A stretch of DNA of 64,000 bases from Pseudocercospora fijiensis CIRAD86. Lineage: Eukaryota > Ascomycota > Dothideomycetes > Mycosphaerellales > Mycosphaerellaceae. The notes under the pieces were generated by a model. That model saw only the letters and a program-made list of their open reading frames with translations. It ran no database searches and was not told where the DNA came from. Each line of letters starts with the position of its first letter. Within the stretch, counting starts at the first letter, position 1. Made by a program: the position numbers and the translations under genes. Positions 33,172-45,300 of this stretch are shown piece after piece. The stretch is taken from assembly GCF_000340215.1 (NCBI RefSeq), contig NW_006921537.1:3846080-3910079 (forward strand). The letters run 5' to 3'.

Positions 33172-33924
33172 TCATATCCGAACCCCCTTACTCCTCAGCA
33201 AACCCAGCAAACCCCCAGCCTGAAACCCCACCCACTCCATCGTCCCCCCAACCGCACTCCCAAGCACCCTAACCTCCTCCAACCTCCGATCCAAAAACTC
33301 CTCCGTATCCTTAAACTCCGTACTCTGATCACTCGTCATAAAAACCTCACTCGCACCATAAACCCCACTTAACGTCGCCCTCTTCGTATACCAACTCGAA
33401 TCCACACTCTGATCACCCGCCAAAAACCACATCTCATCACTCAAAAGCCCCAACTCCCGTAAACTCGCAGGAATGTGCTCCGCTAAACTCATCTGTCCCA
33501 AGGCCTCTTGCCAGCGCGGGAGGATGCCGGTTTCATGGTTCGCGTGGAGGCGTGAGAGGACGAGACTTCGAATCTTCCTCGCTACGCCTATTTTCTCAGC
33601 TGGAGGGAATTGGACGCGGTGTTTGAGGGCTAAGCGTTGAGTGACGAGATGGAAGAGAATCAAGTCGAAAGCTCCGCGACGGAAGAGGTTTGTGGAGATT
33701 TCGAGGTATCCGACATCTTTTGCTCCGAGGGAAAGGGATTTTTGTGTGAAGCCGTGGGTTGGGACGTGGGTGAGTGCTGCGGAGAGGATGCGGGATTCGG
33801 TTTCTGGGTAGGGTGGTGGGTCGGGATGTTCGTAGCTGTGGTATAGGGCTTTTTGGGCGAGGAGGGGTCGGAGAGGTGTTGGGACGCGGAGGAGAGTGCG
33901 GAGAGCTGTGTTTATTGACGCCAT
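33172..33924 (-). CDS. COQ9: Ubiquinone biosynthesis protein COQ9, mitochondrial
   Basis: A single 250-aa exon. Residues 1-30 form an Arg/Leu-rich mitochondrial presequence. The mature part has the COQ9 signature: ESRILSAALTHVPTHGFTQKSL begins the TetR-like fold, followed by GYLEISTNLFRRGAFDLILFHL, and GVYGASEVFMTSDQS in the lipid-binding C-terminal domain. COQ9 binds lipids and presents precursors to COQ7 in the CoQ synthome on the matrix side of the inner membrane. Length matches fungal orthologues. The 3' third has marked C/A-rich third positions compared with its neighbours. Confidence 0.93.
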   Translation of the reverse strand: MASINTALRTLLRVPTPLRPLLAQKALYHSYEHPDPPPYPETESRILSAALTHVPTHGFTQKSLSLGAKDVGYLEISTNLFRRGAFDLILFHLVTQRLALKHRVQFPPAEKIGVARKIRSLVLSRLHANHETGILPRWQEALGQMSLAEHIPASLRELGLLSDEMWFLAGDQSVDSSWYTKRATLSGVYGASEVFMTSDQSTEFKDTEEFLDRRLEEVRVLGSAVGGTMEWVGFQAGGLLGLLRSKGVRI

Positions 33925-34505
33925 TGCGTGTGAGCGATAATGCCTCGACTGCGATTGCGATGCGATGCGATGCGTAGATGTGAACTTCGTGAACTAGTCG
34001 GTGCCAGCTCCGCGCGTACTGTATTCTATTCGGAGCTTGCTCCTAGTCCTACTCTTGTTTCCGGAGTCAGGTCCTACACCTCATCCGCTGGCTGTCTCAC
34101 GTCAAGATTATTGGTGGCACGATAGAGAACGCTAGTCAATGTGCCGATTTGGACGGTGGGAACTCCGACAGATCGTAAGAAGTTGGTTCTCGTGATGCCG
34201 GAGCTGTGTGGTTGGACAGGGTAGAGAGTTTGTTGGAGCAAGGACTACTCCGCGGTCGATGAGAGCTGGTCGATTGGCTGTCTCTAGATTGGAGGGAGAG
34301 TTGGATGGCACTGCGTGTATTGGTGGGTAAAATGGAAATTATTGTTATGAACATCGGAGAGCAAATACGGTTCAGAGAAACGGGAAGTCATGGATTGGAA
34401 AGTTCATGCCTCAGGCTGGCGACGAGACAAGGTCTCTTCGAAGAAATATATATTTGTACATTCATTGCGCATTTCGTCGTGATCACCATCTCACAATTTA
34501 TTCCC
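33925..34505. other. Spacer between COQ9 and RAD54
   Basis: COQ9 promoter and RAD54 3' flank. A short imperfect GCGAT repeat lies at about 33953-33975, just upstream of the COQ9 ATG. No coding frame is supported. Confidence 0.4.
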
Positions 34506-36956
34506 TCAGTGACTGATGTATTGAAACACTGCACTGACGTCCTTCTCATTGGTCTCTTGCCTCAGCAACAAATCTTGTATGCGACACATCGCACCTTTGT
34601 CGCCTTCATTGATAAAATGGTTCCAAGAACTGGTGTCGCCATACATCATGGCCGGAGCCTTAATATACTGCCGTCCATCTTTGCATCGCTTGCACTTGAA
34701 AGTGTCATGCGTGTCGCTGGTCGTGCCAGGTCTGTATTGAAACAGTTCTCGTAAGGAGTCCAAGCTGAAATGACGCTCGACATCTTCTGCAGAGTCAACA
34801 ACGCAAGATGACAGCGACTGCTTATGCGATTGACGTTGGAATATCTTTTCTTCAATCGTACCGGTTGCAATGAATCGATACACAAAGCAATCTTTCTTCT
34901 GCCCATCACGCCACACTCGAGCCAATGCTTGCTGGTCCGCAGCAGGGTTCCAATCAGGATCGAACAGTACCAACCGGTTGGCGCCAATCAGGTTGAGACC
35001 ACAGCCACCAGCCTTAGAGGACAGCAGAAAGACGAACTCGTCACCCTCAGGGTCATTGAACTTGTCGACCAGCTTCTGTCGCTTATTGACATTCATGGTT
35101 CCGTCAAGACGTAGGCAGCCATAGCTCCGATTGCGGCACAGCTTCTCAAACACGTCCAGCGTCTGAGTATAGTTCGAGATGAGCACGATCTTGTCATTCG
35201 TGTCTTGTCGGATGCGCGCCAACATACGATCTAGCACTTGCATCTTGCCCGAGTACCATGGCTTGACATCTCGGTCACGCCCACGCGCGTCTTTGGGCAC
35301 AAAGTCTGCCGGGAAGTGCTCTTCGCAGCCTGGTAGGTCGTCCGGCAGATTGAGCAGATCTGGATGGTTGCAAAGCTTCTTGAGGAGGCCAATGGCTTTT
35401 AAAGGCTGGCTGCCCTTGCCACGAAGCAAGCTTTGAATCTCTGGTGACTTGATGAAGTAGTTGTACAAATCCAGCTGGAAGGGCGCTAGATTGCAGAAGA
35501 CGACATGCTCGTATTTCACAGGCAGATATTTGGAGAGGATGTCGTTGGTGCGTCGAATGATGAACTTGTTGACGAGGATTAAAAGTTCTTTTAGCCGCTC
35601 ATCGCCCTTCTGTCTGTCGGCATCTGTGCCGTCGGCGTCGCGTCCGCGGAGGATAGGGATCTCATACTGCTTTCTGAATTCCTGTCGCGTGCCTAGATAG
35701 CCTGGGTTTGCGAAGTCGAGGAGAGCAAAGTATTCTGACAAGTCGTTCTGGATAGGCGTTCCTGACAGAATCACACGTTTCTTCACATTGAGGCCTGTCA
35801 GCGCCTCGAAAGTCTGACTCTCAGCATTCTTGAGACGGTGGCCTTCGTCGCACAGCATTAGGCCGATCGGTGCATTTCGCAACTCGTCCACATAAAGTCT
35901 CAAGGTCTCGTAAGAAACGATGAGCACAGGTCTGACGACAGCACGACCCGTCGCTGATGCCCAAGAACGCATCTGCTGCGTCAGCTCTTCTTTCGATGCT
36001 TTGCCATCGCATGCAAATGGAGTTATGGCATCAGGCCCGAGCCATTTGACCAGCTCATTGGCCCAATTGCGCACCAGACTGGAAGGACATGCTACGATGC
36101 ACTTTTGTATTGTGCTCTTTCCAGCGTCGGGTGACTGCTTGAGCAAAGTCCACATCAAGGTGATGCATTGTAGCGTCTTGCCGAGACCCATCTCGTCTGC
36201 CATTATACATCCTTCGGCGTTGCTGTCGATGAGGCCAGTAGTGCATTTGTACAAGAACTTCACGCCTTCCACTTGGTGAGGTCGTAGCTTTTGCGCCAGT
36301 CGCGGGTCAATGACTACAGGCACCTTGGGCCTCTCAGTATCCACTTTCTTTTTGATGCCGAGAATGTCCGCTAAGCTCTTGTGCATGAGAGGCTCTTCCA
36401 TCCTCGGCGCGTGCTCCTTCGGCTCTTCCTGTGAAGGCACGATCTCCCCATTCTCGAGCACTTTCGGCTGTGGCTTTCCATCTACGGTCGGATCGAAAAG
36501 GACAATGGCAAACTCGCCTGCGGGATCGTGCAGAGGTTTCGCGACGAAGACCTGGCCTTGACGCAGACCCAGCAGCGGTGGAGGTCGATTGGCGTTGTAT
36601 TGCGTGGTATCCTTATTCTTCAATGGCACCAGAAATCGTGATCGGAAGGCGGAGTCTTTATGTTTGGGCTTGAACACAGGAAAGCGATTGACATCTCGAG
36701 TGGCCAGAGCGAGGCGGTCATCATTAGTGTATGGCTTGTCTGCATCTTCGCTGGCATCCGTGCCGGTATAGTCGACATTCCGTCGCTTTCGCGCAGACTT
36801 CTCCGATGCTCGAGTAGGCGTATTGCTTCCAGGGCATTTGAATGGTTTGATGAGGCGATCGGCTGTCTGCGGTGTGCCGCCATATAAGCGGGCGCGCGGC
36901 TTGGTAGACGTCGGCGCCACATTCTCCTTGTCCGGCATTGGCAGCGCGACGACCAT
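34506..36956 (-). CDS. RAD54: DNA repair and recombination ATPase RAD54
   Basis: A single exon gives 816 aa from the ATG at 36956. The frame stays open to 37052, but that end is a GTG, so 36956 is the first usable start, with A at -3 and G at +4. The N-terminal KPFKCPGS and RKRRNVDYTG segments are typical of fungal RAD54. The SNF2 core has ADEMGLGKTLQ (Walker A), DEGHRLKN (DEGH), SGTPIQND, ISNYTQTLDVFEKL, SSKAGGCGLNLIGANR and ARVWRDGQKK in order. A Cys-containing C-terminal segment (FKCKRCKDGRQ) follows. It moves on duplex DNA, stimulates Rad51 strand exchange and removes Rad51 in homologous recombination. It is complete and of standard length. Confidence 0.96.
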   Translation of the reverse strand: MVVALPMPDKENVAPTSTKPRARLYGGTPQTADRLIKPFKCPGSNTPTRASEKSARKRRNVDYTGTDASEDADKPYTNDDRLALATRDVNRFPVFKPKHKDSAFRSRFLVPLKNKDTTQYNANRPPPLLGLRQGQVFVAKPLHDPAGEFAIVLFDPTVDGKPQPKVLENGEIVPSQEEPKEHAPRMEEPLMHKSLADILGIKKKVDTERPKVPVVIDPRLAQKLRPHQVEGVKFLYKCTTGLIDSNAEGCIMADEMGLGKTLQCITLMWTLLKQSPDAGKSTIQKCIVACPSSLVRNWANELVKWLGPDAITPFACDGKASKEELTQQMRSWASATGRAVVRPVLIVSYETLRLYVDELRNAPIGLMLCDEGHRLKNAESQTFEALTGLNVKKRVILSGTPIQNDLSEYFALLDFANPGYLGTRQEFRKQYEIPILRGRDADGTDADRQKGDERLKELLILVNKFIIRRTNDILSKYLPVKYEHVVFCNLAPFQLDLYNYFIKSPEIQSLLRGKGSQPLKAIGLLKKLCNHPDLLNLPDDLPGCEEHFPADFVPKDARGRDRDVKPWYSGKMQVLDRMLARIRQDTNDKIVLISNYTQTLDVFEKLCRNRSYGCLRLDGTMNVNKRQKLVDKFNDPEGDEFVFLLSSKAGGCGLNLIGANRLVLFDPDWNPAADQQALARVWRDGQKKDCFVYRFIATGTIEEKIFQRQSHKQSLSSCVVDSAEDVERHFSLDSLRELFQYRPGTTSDTHDTFKCKRCKDGRQYIKAPAMMYGDTSSWNHFINEGDKGAMCRIQDLLLRQETNEKDVSAVFQYISH

Positions 36957-37821
36957 GATTGTGGTCAAAGTGTGCAGGACTTGCGAGGAAGATGCAGTGG
37001 AGGTCGAGTGTGAGGTCGCGTGGCAGGCAGGGCAGACGCGACTTCTTGGCACTCCAAGGACGCGACGCGCGCGCTAAACAACGTGACTTTCTGCCACAAT
37101 ATCTTTTCTTTTCCTTTTCCGTCTCTTCTCTCAACACCATCGTACTCTTCCATCAATACTACATCATCTCGCTCTCTCAGCATCATCAATTCTCTTGCTA
37201 TAATCCCCTCAAACTACACCCCGTCTTCATCTCAAGACACATCAGACCACATCTTGGAGCCATTCACCGGCACCGGCAAGATTCAAGCGCTGGCGACGGC
37301 GATGACTTGTTCGCTGATGCAGTGATGCCGTTGACAGCACCGCGGGCTCTGCTAAGGCACCATCATGCGCGTCTGCACCATACGCCTGGCACGGCACGGC
37401 ATGGCACTCGCTTGCTGGATGGTCGTTGTGCACAGATTGCTTAAAGTCCGCCCTAGCCTTGCGAATATCACTGGAAATTGCCGCCACTTCTCATCTCGCA
37501 TTGCGCATCTCGCATGGCTTATCTATCCGGCATCTCTTGACACGCTCTATAGGTGGATGATTCCTGGCTGCACTGACAAAGCTACGCACTTTGCCGCATC
37601 TCATCCTCTGGCATCTGCTTCATCCGGTGCGGAGGCGTCATCCATGCTCCACAGCACGCACACCGGCAACTCTATACCTGTCTGACACTTCTCAATAATA
37701 AGGTAAATGTTTCGCGCGAAAAGATGATTTGAAAACCCATCAGCTGGTCTATTCGATCCCTCCAACTTCCATCATGCACCTTGAGAAGTGAGACCTCATT
37801 TCATGCACCTAGCACGCAGAT
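36957..37821. promoter_or_regulatory. Divergent spacer, RAD54 / GDSL esterase
   Basis: The RAD54 side carries a pyrimidine-rich plus-strand tract (about 37099-37200, TTTTCTTTTCC-like) as often seen in fungal leaders. The ORFs in this stretch lack domains. An unrecognised transcript starting near 37200 on the plus strand cannot be excluded. Confidence 0.4.
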
Positions 37822-38943
37822 ATGACGCCTTCGGTGACATCAACGCTGGCAGCTCTCATACTATGGGCGTCAGCAGGAGCAGCGGCTGTCACTTCGAGGC
37901 CGGAAAAGATGTGGCCTGGTTGGTGCAAAATCTCCCATATGATTGTCTTTGGCGACAGCTATACTGCCACTGGCTTCAACGTATCTGGTGCTCAACCTTG
38001 TGTTGACAATCCGCTGGGAAACCCTCCATTCCCGGGCCATACATCCTCCAATGGCCCCAATTGGGTTGACTACCTGACCTTGGACTACAATGCTACCTAC
38101 CTGCAAACTGTGAACCTGGCCTATGGAGGTGCCACTGTCGACTCTGCTTTAGTCACACCCTACCTGCCCACAGTGTTGTCTGTAAAGCAACAGATCCAGG
38201 ACGAGTATCAGAAGACGTACGCAAACCATCCAGCGACTTTCGCATGGAAGGCAAAAAACACATTGTTCGCCATCGTGAGTATATCCTGAGCAAGACACCA
38301 GTCCATTGAAAGCTCAGCGCCTAACGCAATATCCCAGTGGATAGGCATTAACGACGTCGGAAATGCCTATGCTTGGTCCAATAGTTCACAAGTCTATCCA
38401 AAGATCTGGTCGACTTACAGCTCGCTCGTAGAAGAGCTATACACTTCTGGCGCCAGGAACTTCTTATTCATCAACGTCCCTCCCGTCAATCGGTCGCCAT
38501 TGACTATGGCCCAGCCGTACCAGTCGCAAACTCAAGAGCGAAAGGACATCGAAGCCTGGAATGCAAACCTCACGACCATGGTCAATGATCTGCATAAGAA
38601 GCACAAAGATACCACTGTCTTCCCATTCGATGCGTACAAGCTTTTCGGCCAAGTTCTAGACGACCCGTGTTCGTTCGACAAGACTTATCCTTACAAAAAC
38701 ACCACAAGTTATTGCGAAGCATGTGAGTCCTGCTGTTTTCCAAAGCATAGCCTGCGATATAGCTGACGTTTTTTTCCAGATGCGAATGGAACACCTGACT
38801 GGTACACATACAATGCCACTTGCGGAATCAGCGTCGACCAGTACTTCTGGTTGAACAGTCTACATCCCACATTCAGAATGCACGATCTGCTTGCGCAGCA
38901 AATTGGCGACGTCTTGAACAATTCTGGTAAATGGAGTAGCTAG
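37822..38943 (+). CDS. Secreted GDSL/SGNH esterase (CE16 acetylesterase-like)
   Basis: Exons 37822-38274, 38338-38722 and 38780-38943 give 333 aa. Introns of 63 and 57 nt use GTGAGT donors. Residues 1-22 are a signal peptide. Block I is FGDSYTATGF (nucleophile Ser), block II has the NLAYGGATVDS Gly, block III is WIGINDVGNA (Asn), and block V is LNSLHPTFRMHDLLA with the catalytic His and a nearby acidic residue. Many NxT/NxS sites fit an extracellular glycoprotein. Fungal relatives in carbohydrate esterase family 16 remove acetyl groups from plant hemicellulose oligomers. The first intron lies directly before block III. Substrate not shown by sequence. Confidence 0.9.
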
Positions 38944-39863
38944 TAGCTGAATCGCAAGCAATCATGTGCAGGGCAGTAAGGAGTGTGCGCAAATGCCATG
39001 AAGTCACACTATTTTCCAACACAGCGATACGAGTCCAACACTTCACCTCTCGCTTATAAACTCGTGAGACAAGTGCGTTTGACCACGCTAAACGCGGAGT
39101 TGACCATCGATGCAACTCTGCGGCGTGCTGAAGCCTACTGATTCGAGTGACCTTCGATCTACCGAACGACCAGCCTTTCCCCGTCGTGACCTGACCTTGC
39201 TGCAATGGATCCTGGCGAGTGGTCAGCTCCAGTGTCCAGAACTTGGACAGCCGGCTTTGCACAGTGTCGGATGGCTCGGTAGTATGCCGCGAAGTTCACC
39301 TCATCACTGACGATAGGTCTCCCAGGTGATAGGCAGAGCAAGTTCAAACAGCAGATCTCATTGGCGGCATGATTAGCAATGCAGAAGCACGAGCCACAAA
39401 CTCTATCAAGCTCGCCATTTCCAAGAATCTAGTAGGCGGATAGCCCTGGGCATCAAAAAGAGCCTCGAGGCTCGAGCGCCTCTTCACTCATACATACCTA
39501 GTAAGGCTCGTGCCAGCCGACGTCACATGATGGTCCACTACCTAGAATGGTCCACCGCTGTGCGGTAGACAAGTCCATAAGCTGTACCGCAGTGTAGCTT
39601 TGAGAATCGGTATGGACCAACATTGCTAGGCATGATCGGTATCGCATTTCGGTTGTCACTGTTGTGGCGGCAATGTCGCCTAAGTCCTTTAACTTCTACT
39701 TCCCTGCAACTGCAATAAAGCTACCCTTGTTGATCTCGTAGCAACAACCATGTAAATCGGCACTGATCATAGAAAAAACATTCCCTTGTCTGTTTTATTA
39801 TTCTACCACATTTCTACGACCACACGGCCGCTCCAATTCTGCTTGAATTGACTAAGCCATAAT
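38944..39863. other. Gene-free spacer before the carboxypeptidase
   Basis: About 0.9 kb. The ORFs found on both strands lack domains, signal peptides or splice support. An inverted CCTCGAGGCTCGAG-like palindromic motif is near 39460-39475. It includes the carboxypeptidase promoter. Confidence 0.4.
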
Positions 39864-41894
39864 ATGGCAATCCTAGCTTTGCTATCGGCCCTAATTGGCA
39901 TTGGTTTCTGTCAATACTTTCCACCAACGCCAGAAGGTGTGACGACACTGGAGTCCAGATTTCACAATGGCGTCAAGATTAGCTACAAAGAGGTCAATAT
40001 TTCAATGGTACATGATGGCAGCTTGGACTAAATGCAGCGCAGAACGACATCTGTGAAACCACCCCTGGAGTCCACTCATACACTGGGTATGTCCATATAC
40101 CTGCAGGAGCGACGGAAGATATGTCTCCTGTCAAGCAGAACTTCCCCATCAATCTTTTCTTCGTAAGCATGGCTAGACGCCCCAGATCTTTCGGATCCAT
40201 GTCACTGACACTGACTGTCTGCGACAATTAGTGGTTCTACGAAGCCCGCAAGAATCCGAAGAATGCACCTCTCGCTATATGGCTGAATGGAGGTCCTGGA
40301 TGCTCCTCCTTAATCGGAATGCTCGATGAGCTTGGTCCATGCTGGGTCAATCCAGACGCCAACTCTACGCGGATCAATGAATGGTCCTGGAACAATGAGG
40401 TGAGTCCACAGGCACGTGAAAAGAAAATGGAACCCTTACGTATGTCAGGTCAACATGCTCTTCATCGACCAGCCATCACACGCAGGCTTCTCATACGACA
40501 ATCTAATCAATACAACCAATAACCTCCAGCGCTACGACGACATCACTCAACTCTGGCCAGGCGATGTCATCCCCCAACAAAATTGGACATTCCTCGTCGG
40601 CACCGATTCCACACACGACTTCAGACGAGTCACAGCCGGAACGCACGTCTCCTCCTTCGCATTCTGGCACTTCGCCCAAGCCTGGTTCCAAGAATTCCCC
40701 TTCTACGCTCCCCGCGACGGAAAAATCTCCCTCGCCGCAGAATCCTACGGAGGAAAATACGGCCCAGCATTCTCCGCCCTCTTCCAGGAACAAAACGAAA
40801 AAATAAAAAACAACACCTGGAAAGTGGCCGGGGAACAACACATCCTCCACCTCGACACCGTGATCATCGTCAACGGCTTCGTCGACTCCGCCCTAAACTT
40901 CCCCTCATACCCCGACTTCACCCAAAACAACACCTACGGCTTCAAAACCGTCAACGAAACAACGTACAAAAACATGACCAGATCCATCCCCACCTGTCTC
41001 GAAAAACTCAACGTTTGCCAAAACGCCTCGAAAAAATTCGACCCGGATCAACTCGGTCTCAACGACACCGTCAACAACCTGTGCATCGACGCCGCAGATT
41101 TCTGTAACACGTACATCCAAGGCGCCGGAACAGATCCCACCGCCCTGACGCGAGATTTCTACGACATCTCTCTCCAAAGACCCCAGCAAGCGCGCGTGCC
41201 CTTTTTCAAACAGTTTCTCCAACAACCACACGTCCAGTCCGCCATCGGGGTGCAGAAAAACTGGAGCGCGTGCGATAATCCCGCGGGCAACGCGTTCTAC
41301 TACGTCGGCGACGGGTCGACATCGGGATATCTGGACAAACTCGCGTACCTTCTCGATTCCGGGATCAAAGTCAACTTGCTGTATGGAGATCGAGATTACA
41401 TTTGCAATTGGTTTGGCGGGGAAGCGATTTCGCTCGCGATTCCTTGGAAGCATCAAAAAGAATTTGCGGAGGCGGGGTATGAGGATATCCGTGTGAATGC
41501 GAGTTATGTTGGGGGACAGGTGAGGCAATATGGGCCTCTTTCTTTTACGAGAGTGTTTCAGGCGGGTCATACGGTTCCTGGGTATCAGCCGGAGACGGCT
41601 TGGAGGATTTTTACGAGGGCGTTGGGGAGTCAGGATGTGGCGACGGGGTTGAAGGGGATTCAGGATAAGGATGGGAAGTGGTATGCGAGTACAGGGCCGA
41701 AGGATTCGAGGAGTGTGAAGAATGTTTTGCCGCCGCAGCCGAAGGTGATTTGTTATGTGGGGGATGTGAATGGGACTTGTACGAATGAGCAGTTTGCGAG
41801 TCTTTTGACGGGAAAGGCGGTGGTCAAGAATTTCTTTTTGGTGAATGAGAATTCTACGGCGGAGTATCCGCAGTTGGTGGGTGGAGGTAAATGA
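39864..41894 (+). CDS. Secreted serine carboxypeptidase (S10 family)
   Basis: Exons 39864-39992, 40043-40162, 40232-40399 and 40449-41894 give 620 aa. Introns are 50, 69 and 49 nt with donors GTCAAT, GTAAGC and GTGAGT; all joins are phase 0. Residues 1-17 form a signal peptide. S10 landmarks in order are [38 protein letters not shown], the nucleophile in [11 protein letters not shown], the Asp in [11 protein letters not shown] and the His in [12 protein letters not shown]. Numerous N-glycosylation sites fit a secreted or vacuolar enzyme that removes C-terminal residues. It most resembles the fungal secreted clade. The first intron donor is weak, but the alternative GTACAT would leave a 35-nt intron. 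Confidence 0.92.
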
Positions 41895-42225
41895 GATAGA
41901 AGTCCGTATTGTGCGGTGAAAGTCGATCGGGCACAGGCACCTTTTCACGCGCTACACCGTCTTCTTCTTCATCTTCTGCGGTGCGGATCATGGATGGCTG
42001 TGCCTTGATCATCTCGCCGTGCAGTCCAGATTGAATAATCTCTCGCCATACTGATTGAACGTAGGATAGGACGACGAGCATGAGCTCCCGAGGCAGCGTG
42101 CCGAATGCATCGCCATGAGAGCGATCGAGACGAGCATGGATCGGTAGACTGAAGACGCCAGGCAACTCCAAGTCCTTCAAACGGAAGCCAAAATTCTGCA
42201 AACGACTACTAGAAAAAACTCCCAT
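41854..42225 (-). CDS. Hypothetical 123-aa protein, overlapping the carboxypeptidase end
   Basis: An ATG-started frame whose last 41 nt overlap the carboxypeptidase 3' end in antisense. The middle looks protein-like (LPRELMLVVLSYVQSVWREI, amphipathic helix) with a run of Asp/Glu near residue 86. I recognise no family. It could be a real small gene, an exon or chance. A GTAAATG...TTTGCAG sequence at its start also resembles a very short intron. No domain call is made. Confidence 0.3.
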   Translation of the reverse strand: MGVFSSSRLQNFGFRLKDLELPGVFSLPIHARLDRSHGDAFGTLPRELMLVVLSYVQSVWREIIQSGLHGEMIKAQPSMIRTAEDEEEDGVAREKVPVPDRLSPHNTDFYLIYLHPPTADTPP

Positions 42226-42360
42226 TTACAACGAACGCTTTACTTTCTCCCTTCCTCGCTCGAACGCATCCATTATTCATCCAAATCATGAAAAGTCCGT
42301 ACAATACCACAGTAACGCACCATCCAACGGAAGACGCAACGACAGTCCTCTCCTCTTCTC
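42226..42360. other. 3' flank of the giant coiled-coil gene
   Basis: A short stretch following the stop codon of the minus-strand coiled-coil gene. No features seen beyond presumed 3' UTR. Confidence 0.4.
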
Positions 42361-45300
42361 TTACTTGAAATACTCCTCCGCACCACCATGACTTCCAGTC
42401 GCAGTAGGACAGTCCGTGCCAAGTCCGCTGTCGCTCGGGGGAGCGTATATCCTCTGCAATTCCTTGCGGTCCAGCTCTTCGCGCATGACTTCTTGTACAG
42501 CGGCTTCGATTTCACTGCTAGTGGCCTGAAGAGGAGCCACGCTGCTGACTTCGGATTCGAGAGTGCCAGTGGTGTCGACGGTTCGCACTGAGTCCATCCG
42601 GCCGACGCTGGAAGTGGGCTCCGTTTGCTCGGCAACAGTGGAAAGTTCGGAGCGAGGCAAGATCGAAAGGGTGTCTTCGTCTTCGCGCTCAGCACCGAGG
42701 TCTGCGGCGGCAGAAGAGCCTCCGAGAGAGGTGCGCTGGTCGATGTCGCTGCCAGTGAGGTACGAGCCGGTCAGATAGCTGCCAGTGTCGAAGGTCGCAT
42801 CGCTGGCTGCATATCCGCTCTGGCGACCTCCATCCTCGCTCATTGGCGTCACGTCCTCGCGCTCACCGTCAAGGTAGCTACCATTTGCGTAAGAGTCGGT
42901 GCCGCTGAGGTAGCTCTGACGACGAGTAGTGTCAGCTTCACTCGGAGTCTCCATTTGATGCTCAGATTCATCCTCCTCAGACAAAGTCTCGTTCTCTTTG
43001 TTCGCTTCCGCAAGCGAAGCCGCGCGCTTCTGATGGCTCCAAGATGGCTGACGGGCGAAGTTCTGCTTGACTGAATGGCTTCGCTTAACGTTATTGAGCG
43101 CACTCAGCGGCTTCGCAGAAGTGAAAGCAGACGCTCCATTCGGCACATTGTGGTTGATCTGGTTCAGTGACACGATGCGTCGCTCTGCAGTGTTCGGCAT
43201 TGCCCCGTTCCGTGCGAGTCCTGGACGAGTCTTCATTGCCAAAGCATGGTTCGCTTGAAGTGGAGGCACCGTGGAGGTCACGGTCTGCGCCGAGACAGCA
43301 GAAGCACTGCTTGGAACGCGAAGGTCTCGACCTTGAGGCTTCTTCTTCTGTGGCGAGGTCGCTTTTGGAGTCTTGGCCAAAAGCAACATGCGGGACTGGT
43401 TCATCACCCCTTCCAGCATACGGCGTTCGATTGCAGCAGCCTTGATGTCCATGTCGTGTAGCTCCTCACGACGAATATGCAAGGCAGTCTCCATCGAGGA
43501 GACATCCGCATTCAAGCGTGCCTTCTGTGCAGCAAGTGCCTCCTTCTCCGCCTTGAGCTGCTCCACCATGGCATGGAGAGTTTCTTTCTCTTCGTTCAGG
43601 ACTGTGATATCAGCCTCGAGCTGGTCCTTACGCTCCAGACGACGCTCGAGAAGAAGTGCAATCTCCTCAGCTTCCTTCTCCTTGCTCTCATGCACATCTT
43701 CGATTTGCTTGTTCTGCGTGATGACGAACGCAGATATCTCCGCAGCGGTAGCCATGACCTTTTCATGGATTTGTTCGAGACGTTCGAGCTGAGTCGATCG
43801 CTCAGAGGCTTCTTGCACATGGCCCATGAGCTTATCGAGCTTCTCGTGAACAGCAGCATCATCGTACTTCTCCACTGGAGCGGCAGCTTCAACAGGTGGT
43901 GGTAGCAAACCGGGAATTGCTCGCTGCATTTCCTCTTGGTGAGTCCTGAAGCTGTCTGCATGATGGGTCTTTGACTCTTCGAACCCAGCCTTGAGCGCAT
44001 CGTGAAGATCTTTGACGGCTTGCGCCTGCTCCTCTCGAGCGGTAGACGCTTGTTTCGAGTGCTCATAGTGCTGATTGATGATGGCTCGGACCTCTTCCAG
44101 AGCGACGATGACACGCGGGTGGTGCTCAGACATGTCAGTCTGCACAACATCGACAGCCGCCAGAACTCGTGAGACTTCATCGCGAGTGGCCGTATGTTCG
44201 CCTTTCAACGCCTCACTTGTCTCTTCGAGCTTGTTGTGTGTGCTCTCGACTTGCGCGAACACAGTCTTGGACTCCTCAGTCATCTTCTCGACCTGAGCAG
44301 GCAGGTCTCCCATGAAGGCGGTTAGAGTGGCGCCGAGCGTGTCGATTGACAGCTTCAGGTCATCCGCCATAGACTTTGTACTGTCGAGCAACTCCTGCTG
44401 CTGAGCAGCCTTCTCTTCCATGGTCTTGGCCTTCTCCTCAGCTGCAGTCTGCGCATCGTCGTACTTGGACATCATGCCATCGAAGAGACCATCCAGCTTC
44501 TCTCCAAGCTCTGTAACGATGCCAGTCTTGTGTTCCGACTGCTTTTCCAACGAACTCTCGGTTGAAGCTGCATGGTCGACCTTGATTGCTTCGATGGAGG
44601 AGTGAGCACGCTCGAACTCTTCCTTGAGCTTCTCCATGACATCTTTGACTTCAGCGATGACATCTTCATTATTCGAGCGCTCTTCGATGCCCTTGAGCGT
44701 CTCGCCTAGAGTATTGATGCCAACTTCACCATCGCTGACTTTGTCCATAAGCTCCACCTTGACCTCAGTGAGCAGAGTCTTGACTTCTTCAATCTGTGCC
44801 ACTGTATCATCAAACTCCTTCTTGCGATCATCGAAGGCCTTGGCGGTGACAGCAATGTCGGTCTCGTAGCTGTCACGCATCTTATCATGACTCTCGCGGA
44901 AGTCAGAGATGAGACCTTGAAGCTGCTCAATGTCCGACTTAGTCGGCATCGTCTCGACATCTGGCAAGGTCATCTCGTTGACAGTGGTCTTGATTTCTGT
45001 GCAGATGACTCCGAGGACATCAAGATCCGCCTTCGTGACGAACTCTGGCTTCTCTTCAGCAGAGGCATGCCTCTCTTTGAGCTCTTCCAAGAGAGCTTTG
45101 GTATCAGTGGCGAGAACCTCTACCACAGCAACATCGGTCTTCGTCGCGACCGATGTGTCTAGCTTTTCAACCAAGCTGTCGAGAGCATCATGTGCCATGC
45201 GCACGGCTGTTTGCACTTCTTCAAGATGCTCTTTACTTGCGGTCTTCTCCGGGTCGGGAAGCACCAGTTCCTCAATTTGGGCCTTGGTGTTGCGCAAGAG

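Noticed and set aside
36957..37052. N-terminal extension of RAD54
   Set aside because: The frame begins with GTG, and the first ATG (36956) has good start context.
40905..41948. 347-codon minus-strand ORF
   Set aside because: Antisense of the carboxypeptidase catalytic exon, with His/Arg/Ile-rich nonsense composition.
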